From Gillisella vitis (lineage in GTDB: Bacteria; Pseudomonadota; Alphaproteobacteria; Rhizobiales; Rhizobiaceae): a stretch of DNA of 64,000 bases. Made by a program: the position numbers and the translations under genes. Position 1 is the first letter of the stretch. The number at the start of each line of letters is the position of its first letter. This document shows positions 58,197-64,000 of the stretch, in pieces. The notes below the pieces were generated by a model. It was not told the origin of the DNA. It worked only from the letters and a program-made list of their open reading frames with translations, and did no database searches. The DNA lies in the NCBI GenBank assembly GCA_009744235.1, contig WPHV01000001.1, positions 62,001 to 126,000 on the forward strand. Direction: 5' to 3'.

Positions 58197-58276
58197 GCAC
58201 GATGCGTAAGCTTTTTGCTTTCGTATCGGATTTATCCGAAAACCGGTTCTTAACTTTCGCTCCGATGCTGTAGCAT
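58197..58276 (-). repeat. Decayed member of the GAAAGTG...CCGGTTTTC repeat
   Basis: On the minus strand GCGAAAGTTAAGAACCGGTT and TTCGGATAAATCCGAT follow the pattern of the rhizobial repeat family (GAAAGTG...CCGGTTTTCGG). It lies in the gap between bamD and lpxC, which otherwise holds only a terminator. Similarity is by eye. Confidence 0.4.
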
Positions 58277-58305
58277 CAGGTGAAATGCCCGAAACCGAAT
58301 GCACG

Positions 58306-58333
58306 AAAACGGCGCCTACCGGCGCCGTTTTAA
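58306..58333 (-). terminator. Terminator after lpxC
   Basis: AAAACGGCGCC and GGCGCCGTTTT pair perfectly around a TACC loop, giving a T-rich end on the minus strand, about 64 bases after the lpxC stop codon. Confidence 0.85.
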
Positions 58334-58396
58334 TTCAACTGATTCTATGGACCACTTCGCCAAGCCCAAATCCGAGCGACATGATGCAGCGAATCG

Positions 58397-59359
58397 TCAA
58401 GCCGTCCAGGGCGCGAAACCCGGTGCATTGACTGCCACGAATTCCCGGACCCTTGCCTTGCCACTGCGTGCGCCGGGCGCTTCCACCACTTCATAGGCCG
58501 AAGCATCCGACAGCAGCGCTTTCAACGCCAGCGAATTCATCTTGTGACCGCCGCGATAGGAGCGGTAGCAGCCGATGAACTGCGCACCGGCCAGAGCCAG
58601 ATCGCCAACGGCATCCAGCGTCTTGTGACGGGCGAATTCGTCGGGATAGCGAAGACCTTCGATATTGACGACCTTGTCGTCGTCGGAAATCACCACGGAA
58701 TTTTCAAGCGAAGACCCAAGCGCCAGGCCAGCGGCCCACAGGCGCTCGACATCGCGCATGAAACCGAAGGTACGGGCGCGCGACAATTCCTGCTTGAAGC
58801 TCTGCGGTGTCAGGTCGCCCTGCCAGGACTGGCGGCCGATCAGCGGGCAATCGAAATCGATTTCCACTTCAAAGCGCGTCCCTTCATAGGGGCGAAACTC
58901 AGCCCAGGACGCGCCATTGTCGACCCGAACCGGCTTCATCACCCTGATATAGCGGCGCTTGACACCAAGGTTGACAATGCCAGCCTGCTCGATGGCGTCG
59001 ATATAGACGGCGGAGCTGCCATCCATGACCGGGGTTTCCGGTCCATCGACCTCAACCACCAGATTGTCGAGACCGAGCGAATATATGGCCGCCATCACAT
59101 GCTCGACGGTGGCGACCCAATGGGTTGGCGAAGAGCCCAGAACGGTGCTGAGATCGGTATTACCGACCTGGGAGGCGACAGCCTTCAGCTCGGTAACGGA
59201 ACCATTGGCATGCTGGCGGTGGAACACGATGCCAGTTCCGGCTTCGGCAGGCAGAAAGCTCATGGTAACAGGCTGACCGGAATGCACGCCGATCCCCTTC
59301 AGGGTGACCGGTTGAGCGATAGTCGTCTGGAAGCTCAACAAACCGATTGCCATTAACAT
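58397..59359 (-). CDS. lpxC: UDP-3-O-acyl-N-acetylglucosamine deacetylase
   Basis: Zinc deacetylase that commits to lipid A synthesis. 320 residues. Motifs: the N-terminal IAQPVTLKGIGVHSGQPVTM (key KGIGVHSG), zinc site HVMAAIYSLGLDN (His), and HKTLDAVGDLALAG (His and Asp), with the conserved YEGTRFEVEIDF region. AAAGGTGA is the ribosome-binding site. It follows ftsZ in the conserved order. Confidence 0.97.
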   Translation of the reverse strand: MLMAIGLLSFQTTIAQPVTLKGIGVHSGQPVTMSFLPAEAGTGIVFHRQHANGSVTELKAVASQVGNTDLSTVLGSSPTHWVATVEHVMAAIYSLGLDNLVVEVDGPETPVMDGSSAVYIDAIEQAGIVNLGVKRRYIRVMKPVRVDNGASWAEFRPYEGTRFEVEIDFDCPLIGRQSWQGDLTPQSFKQELSRARTFGFMRDVERLWAAGLALGSSLENSVVISDDDKVVNIEGLRYPDEFARHKTLDAVGDLALAGAQFIGCYRSYRGGHKMNSLALKALLSDASAYEVVEAPGARSGKARVREFVAVNAPGFAPWTA

Positions 59360-59651
59360 TCACCTTTCAAGTCTTCAAATCCGATCCGAGGCCGTGAAGG
59401 CTGGACCGGCTATTCATCTGCCAGTCCATACCCTTGCGTAACCGCCGGGCCTCGTCGCTTCTGAAGCGCCAACCAACCACTCATCGGTCTGCCTGGCACT
59501 CTTCGTTATCAGGGATATACGTTTGGAAACCCAACAATCCAAATCAATGTTTCTTTCCGATTGTTACGAAACCGAATCCTTGAAAAAACCTTGGAAAACT
59601 GTGGATTAACGGCACTGTCTCAACAAGAAATCAGCATCTGAAACAGCCATT

Positions 59652-59688
59652 ATAAAAACAGAAACCCGGATCGTTCGATCCGGGTTTC
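59652..59688 (-). terminator. Terminator after ftsZ
   Basis: GAAACCCGGATC and GATCCGGGTTTC pair perfectly (12 bp) around a GTTC loop at 59661-59688. On the minus strand the stem is followed by TGTTTTTATAA. Confidence 0.85.
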
Positions 59689-59713
59689 CAAAACGCATCT
59701 CTGGCGAGAGACT

Positions 59714-59802
59714 CAGTGTCTGGCAGGTTCAAATTGAACCCGCCAGACACTGGATTTTTGTATCGTTTGTCTTTTCGGGAAAACCGGGCTCCACTTTCCC
59801 TA
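59714..59802 (-). repeat. Repeat element B: inverted copy of the 38871 element
   Basis: Begins on the minus strand GGAAAGTGGAGCCCGGTTTT and ends in a 39-bp palindrome (59714-59752) with core GGTTCAATTTGAACC and CAGTGTCTGGC arms, the same layout as element A at 38871-38958. It ends ten bases from the ftsZ stop codon. Confidence 0.65.
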
Positions 59803-59811
59803 AGGCAAAAT

Positions 59812-61629
59812 TTAGTTCGACTGGCGGCGCAAGAAGGCCGGAATTTCCAGCTGGTCGTCATCATGGGCCGCACGCTGCTGCGGCACCTGACGGCCCTGAT
59901 CGTCCAGATTGCCACGACGCGGTGCGTAGAGGCTTGCTTCCGGCGACAGCGGACGACGCTGCTGCGAGGCGGCTGCCGGTGCTGGTGCAGTCATGTCGGA
60001 AGCGACATTGTCTTCCTGACGGCCGAGCGAGTTGGTGATGCGGCGCAGCAGCCCCATCGGACCACGATCTTCGGATGCCTGCTGGGCGGCAGGCTGGTTG
60101 CGATGGTCCAGCTCGGCCTGCACGACCGGCGAGAAATCCTCGACCTTCGGCATGCGGGACTGTTCGGGCTGGCGCATGACCGGCGCGGCAGGTTCCTGGC
60201 GCATGACAGGAGCAACCGGCTCCTGGCGGAAGGCTGGCTGTGGCGCGGCAGGAGCGGGCTGCATGACAGGCGCTGGCTGCGGTGCACGAGCTACCGGCTG
60301 TTCAGCAGCGGCGAACGAGGAAAACAGCTTGCTCTGCGGGCGGAAATCGTCAGCAGGCTGGGCAGCGGCAGGCTGCTGCACCTCAGGCTGGGCATGCATG
60401 GCGGCCTGACGGGCGACAGCGATTTCCAGTTCGCGTTCCATTTCAGCTTCAGCATTGCGGATCTGCTCGGCGACCGGATCAAGCGGGCGCGTTGCAAAGA
60501 TCGATGGAGCTGCGGCAACCGGAGCTGGTGCCGGGGCAGCAGCAACAGGCGCTGGCTGAGGCGCCGGAGCGGCAGCAGCAGGCGTGAAGGCAGCGGAAGG
60601 ACGAATCGCTGACTTGGCAGAGATCGTGCGCATTTCAGCGCCGCGAGCTTCCAGCGCATTGGCGGCGCGATCGATGCCGGTGGCAACGACCGACACGCGG
60701 ATCAGGCCTTCCAGCGCTTCGTCGAAGGTGGCGCCGAGGATGATGTTGGCGTCGGCATCGACTTCTTCGCGGATACGGGTTGCCGCTTCATCGACTTCGA
60801 ACAACGTCAGGTCGCGACCACCGGTGATGGAGATCAGCAGGCCCTGGGCACCCTTCATCGAGGTTTCGTCGAGCAGCGGGTTGGCAATGGCGGCTTCGGC
60901 AGCCTGAAGCGCACGGCCTGGGCCGGAAGCCTCGCCGGTGCCCATCATGGCGCGACCCATTTCACGCATCACCGAGCGAACGTCGGCGAAGTCGAGATTG
61001 ATCAGGCCTTCCTTGACCATCAGGTCGGTGATGCAGGCAACGCCGGAATAGAGAACCTGGTCGGCCATCGCGAAAGCGTCAGCGAAGGTCGTCCGGTCGT
61101 TGGCGATGCGGAACAGGTTCTGGTTCGGGATGACGATCAGTGTATCGACCGACTTCTGCAGCGCATCGATACCGGCTTCGGCCAGACGCATGCGGCGCGC
61201 GCCTTCGAAATGGAAGGGCTTGGTGACGACGCCGACGGTCAGGATGCCCTTGTTACGGGCAGCCTGGGCAACGACGGGAGCAGCACCAGTGCCGGTACCG
61301 CCGCCCATGCCAGCGGTGACGAAGCACATGTGGGTGCCGTTCAGGTGATCGATGATCTCATCGATGCATTCTTCGGCAGCAGCGCGGCCGACTTCCGGCT
61401 GCGAACCGGCGCCGAGACCTTCGGTGACATTGGCACCGAGCTGGATGATCCGCTCTGCCTTGGTCATGGTCAGGGCCTGGGCGTCGGTGTTGGCAACAAC
61501 GAAATCCACCCCCTGAAGACCAGCGGTGATCATGTTATTGACGGCATTGCCGCCGCCGCCGCCGACGCCGAACACGGTAATGCGCGGCTTGAGTTCGGTA
61601 ATATCCGGCTTGTTCAGATTGATGGTCAT
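59812..61629 (-). CDS. ftsZ: Cell-division protein FtsZ with long C-terminal linker
   Basis: Tubulin-like GTPase that forms the division ring. The start at 61629 ([16 protein letters not shown]) gives 605 residues; AAGGA lies about 10 bases upstream. The GTPase core carries [15 protein letters not shown] and GGGTGTG (residues 109-115), plus the T7 region [11 protein letters not shown]. Residues about 320-585 are a Pro/Ala/Gln-rich low-complexity linker with repeats such as [18 protein letters not shown] (in the sequence as short units). It ends with the conserved [16 protein letters not shown] peptide that binds FtsA and other partners. Long linkers are typical of rhizobia. Confidence 0.97.
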   Translation of the reverse strand: MTINLNKPDITELKPRITVFGVGGGGGNAVNNMITAGLQGVDFVVANTDAQALTMTKAERIIQLGANVTEGLGAGSQPEVGRAAAEECIDEIIDHLNGTHMCFVTAGMGGGTGTGAAPVVAQAARNKGILTVGVVTKPFHFEGARRMRLAEAGIDALQKSVDTLIVIPNQNLFRIANDRTTFADAFAMADQVLYSGVACITDLMVKEGLINLDFADVRSVMREMGRAMMGTGEASGPGRALQAAEAAIANPLLDETSMKGAQGLLISITGGRDLTLFEVDEAATRIREEVDADANIILGATFDEALEGLIRVSVVATGIDRAANALEARGAEMRTISAKSAIRPSAAFTPAAAAPAPQPAPVAAAPAPAPVAAAPSIFATRPLDPVAEQIRNAEAEMERELEIAVARQAAMHAQPEVQQPAAAQPADDFRPQSKLFSSFAAAEQPVARAPQPAPVMQPAPAAPQPAFRQEPVAPVMRQEPAAPVMRQPEQSRMPKVEDFSPVVQAELDHRNQPAAQQASEDRGPMGLLRRITNSLGRQEDNVASDMTAPAPAAASQQRRPLSPEASLYAPRRGNLDDQGRQVPQQRAAHDDDQLEIPAFLRRQSN

Positions 61630-61731
61630 GTTACCCGTTCCTTCTTTCCCTGGCCGCATCGCCACGCTAGCCATGTCTTGTCTCTTGATCGCGCGCCCCG
61701 AATCGATTTTTCACCCGCAAGGCGCAGGTCC

Positions 61732-63057
61732 TCAAAAACTCTCTTTCAACCATTGTCCCACGCGCATCATGCGGCTGTTGCCGGAGCCAGAGGAGAACAA
61801 GCCTCCCTGCCCCACGGCGATCTCCTGATCGGCCACCTGCGGATAGATCATCAGACCTACCGCAGTGGAGAAAGCCGGTCCCTTGGCCGCCACAGGCAGG
61901 CCAGAGACCCCCATCGGGCGGCCAATCCGGACATTGCGGGCGAGCATCCGCCGCGCAACTTCCGGAAGACCGGTCAACTGGCTTGCGCCACCGGTCAGAA
62001 CCAAACGCTTGCCGACCACGGGGCTAAAGCCCGATGCGTGGATTCGGTCGCGAATCATCTCCAGAGTCTCTTCAATACGCGCTTGAATGATTCGCGTCAG
62101 CAAAGAACGTGGAACTTGGATCGGTAAATCGCGATCGTCTTCGCCGATTGGCGGAATTGCAACAACATCGCGCTCTTCCGAGCCATTGGCAAAGGCCGAA
62201 CCATGCACGACCTTCAACCGCTCCGCATCCTCAATGCGGGTCGAAAGACCACGCGCCAGATCGGTGGTGACATGATGGCCGCCAATGGCGATAGCATCCG
62301 TATGGATCAGCTTGCCCTCGGCAAACACCGAGATCGTCGTGGTGCCGCCGCCCATGTCGATGGCGGCACACCCCAGCTCGACTTCGTCGTCCACCAGAGC
62401 AGCAAGGCCGCTGGCGTAAGGTGTCGCCACCAAGCCCTCGACCGTCAGATGGGCGCGGTTGATGCAAAGCTCGAGATTTTTCAGCGCCGGACGTTCTGCC
62501 GTCACCACATGCATGTCGACACCCAGCGTATCACCGAACATGCCGAGCGGATCGCGAATACCGCGCTCGCCATCCAGCGAAAAGCCGGTCGCCAGCGAAT
62601 GCAGCAGCACCCGGTCACGGCGTTGCGACTGGTGGCTGGCCGCAGACAGGACGCGCTTGAGATCGGCGCTTTCCACTTCCTGGCCGCCAAGATCAATGGT
62701 GGCGGTATAGACGTCCGAACCGATCCGGCCAGCCGAGACATTGACGATCAGGCTGTCGACCGTCAGGCCCGCCATGCGTTCGGCGGCATCGACTGCCAGT
62801 CGCACGACGCTCTCCACCGAATCGATATCGGAGATAACGCCGGACTTCATGCCACGCGAACGCTGATGGCCGATGCCGATCACTTCGACATGATGGGTCC
62901 GGCCTGGCAGGACATCGCTTTCCTTGCGCGGCGTCAACCGGCCGATCATGCAGACCACTTTGGTAGAGCCGATATCGAGAACCGAAACGACATGGCTGCG
63001 CTTATGCGAGAGAGGTTTCATACGGGGCAATCCGAAAGAGGAACCGAAGACGCTCAT
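61732..63057 (-). CDS. ftsA: Cell-division protein FtsA
   Basis: Actin-like protein that tethers FtsZ to the membrane and recruits the division machinery. 441 residues. The actin-fold motifs are VVSVLDIGSTKVVCMIG (phosphate 1), AAIDMGGGTTTISVF (phosphate 2) and RLVLTGGASQLTGLPEVARR (adenosine region). A C-terminal amphipathic helix (RMMRVGQWLKESF) is present for membrane binding. It overlaps ftsQ by four bases and sits upstream of ftsZ. Confidence 0.97.
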   Translation of the reverse strand: MSVFGSSFGLPRMKPLSHKRSHVVSVLDIGSTKVVCMIGRLTPRKESDVLPGRTHHVEVIGIGHQRSRGMKSGVISDIDSVESVVRLAVDAAERMAGLTVDSLIVNVSAGRIGSDVYTATIDLGGQEVESADLKRVLSAASHQSQRRDRVLLHSLATGFSLDGERGIRDPLGMFGDTLGVDMHVVTAERPALKNLELCINRAHLTVEGLVATPYASGLAALVDDEVELGCAAIDMGGGTTTISVFAEGKLIHTDAIAIGGHHVTTDLARGLSTRIEDAERLKVVHGSAFANGSEERDVVAIPPIGEDDRDLPIQVPRSLLTRIIQARIEETLEMIRDRIHASGFSPVVGKRLVLTGGASQLTGLPEVARRMLARNVRIGRPMGVSGLPVAAKGPAFSTAVGLMIYPQVADQEIAVGQGGLFSSGSGNSRMMRVGQWLKESF

Positions 63058-63992
63058 GTCTCTTTCTCCGCCTTGGCGAGGGCCTTGGCGCGAGCCGTCA
63101 CCGCAGCCTGACGGCGCACCAGCGCCTCAGGCGTCAATTGGACGGTCATGCGGTCGGAGAGGCGAAGGTCAATGGCGGCGATGTCGCGGTCCAGCAATTG
63201 GTGATCCGCTTCCATCTTGGCCAGACGCGCCATCGCGCCATCCACATCGTCTTCAGGAAGCTTCACGACTACGCCATTGTCGAGATAGAGATCCCAGCGA
63301 CGGCTGGCGACGCGCACATACGCTTTGACGCGGCCGGTAATCTGCGGCCAGGTGGCAAACTCTCCGGCGATGTCCTGGGCTGCCACTTCGGCATCACGGC
63401 CGACAAACAACGGGAGGGTGGCAAATTTATTGTCACGCAGCGGCGCAATGATGCTGCCGCTCTTTTCGATCAGCGACAGGTCGGTGCCATGCTGCCAGAT
63501 ACCATAGGCCTCGCGCTCCTTGATATTCACCTCGATGGTGCGCGGATAGATCTTGCGGACCTCGACTTGCTCTACCCACGGCAGATCCGCCACCTTACGG
63601 CGCGCGTCGTCGGCGTCGATGGCCACCAGAGAGGTCGCACCATCCAGACCCAGCGATTGCAGCACATCGATTTCGGATGTGTGAACATTGCCCGACAGCT
63701 TGACGTCTTCCACCGCAAAACCCGCAGTCGAGGTCATCGCCTCGGCAAAGTCCGGCCAGTGACCACCCTTGACGATACCGTAACCACCGACAGCAAGAAT
63801 ATAGGCCGCAAAAGAAACCTTGCCGAGATGTTCCGGCACAGCCACCCTGCCCGAGCAGAGCGCGACGACGAACCGCATCAGCCGACGAACCGGGCGCGGC
63901 AGGGCCATCAAGCCATCATCCGCCAGGCTCGGCGCGCGATAAGGTGCAGCCTTGCTGCCCTTTGCAGTTTTTTTGCCGCTCACCGTGAACAC
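63054..63992 (-). CDS. ftsQ: Cell-division protein FtsQ, start uncertain at window edge
   Basis: Bitopic scaffold protein of the divisome. At least 312 residues. A basic cytoplasmic N-terminus, then a membrane helix near residues 59-77 (VSFAAYILAVGGYGIVKGG), then the POTRA domain (GFAVEDVKLSGNVHTSEIDVLQSLG, key VEDVKLSGN) and the beta domain (LPWVEQVEVRKIYPRTIEVNIKEREAYGIW, key WVEQVEVRKIYPRT). The first listed start is a GTG at 63992, but the frame stays open to the end of the window, so the true start may lie beyond it. Confidence 0.93.
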   Translation of the reverse strand: MFTVSGKKTAKGSKAAPYRAPSLADDGLMALPRPVRRLMRFVVALCSGRVAVPEHLGKVSFAAYILAVGGYGIVKGGHWPDFAEAMTSTAGFAVEDVKLSGNVHTSEIDVLQSLGLDGATSLVAIDADDARRKVADLPWVEQVEVRKIYPRTIEVNIKEREAYGIWQHGTDLSLIEKSGSIIAPLRDNKFATLPLFVGRDAEVAAQDIAGEFATWPQITGRVKAYVRVASRRWDLYLDNGVVVKLPEDDVDGAMARLAKMEADHQLLDRDIAAIDLRLSDRMTVQLTPEALVRRQAAVTARAKALAKAEKET

Positions 63993-64000
63993 GACGCGTC

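Overview
This window is chromosomal DNA from an alphaproteobacterium of the Rhizobiaceae (Agrobacterium/Allorhizobium/Rhizobium type). I infer this from several signals. The tmRNA gene is circularly permuted and two-piece, followed by an alpha-type SspB. The division cluster runs ftsQ-ftsA-ftsZ-lpxC-bamD-recN-ligA. FtsZ has a very long C-terminal linker. Promoters resemble CTTGAC-N17-CTATAT, and rhizobial intergenic repeats are present. The DNA is GC-rich except for a few patches. No rRNA, tRNA, CRISPR array, complete insertion sequence or prophage was found.

Layout. 1-6.0 kb (minus): degP (partial), hflC, hflK, folA, a DoxX-type membrane gene and thyA, covering envelope protein quality control and thymidylate/folate metabolism. 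6.0-8.4 kb (plus): the permuted ssrA, sspB, a DUF4169 gene, a ribbon-helix-helix gene and a low-complexity small protein. 8.5-17.9 kb (minus): a giant AsmA-family protein, an FAD-linked D-lactate-dehydrogenase-like oxidase, and pstSCAB, which lacks adjacent phoU/phoB. 18.2-20.7 kb: a UvrD/PcrA helicase. 20.7-30.5 kb is metabolic: a small DUF6074-like protein, a PQQ glucose dehydrogenase, pncA, panC-panB, a TauE/SafE transporter with a lone nadB, a DUF2164 protein and azlCD.

30.6-43.1 kb holds a small orphan gene, an aminopeptidase P, a 54-codon gene followed by an sRNA-like hairpin array, prmA, a Sco1-like protein, a chemoreceptor with its cheW, small secreted proteins (one CreA), a DEDDh exonuclease, a serine hydrolase and a second chemoreceptor. 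43.3-50.7 kb holds a GNAT gene behind what looks like a complete transcription attenuator with a leaderless leader peptide, a DEAD-box helicase, a Tat-exported amine oxidase, a Tae4-Tai4 type VI effector/immunity pair and a MarR-GNAT fusion. 50.7-64 kb (minus) is the end of the division and cell-wall cluster, read as ftsQ-ftsA-ftsZ-lpxC-bamD-recN, then cardiolipin synthase, a phosphatase-family protein and ligA.

The most interesting items are the attenuator upstream of the GNAT gene (43283-43491), the orphan Tae4-Tai4 pair (48566-49518), the three-hairpin candidate small RNA with an anti-Shine-Dalgarno stretch (33320-33424), and the tmRNA-SspB neighbourhood. Everything is read directly from sequence. 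Family assignments come from recognised motifs, not from database searches.
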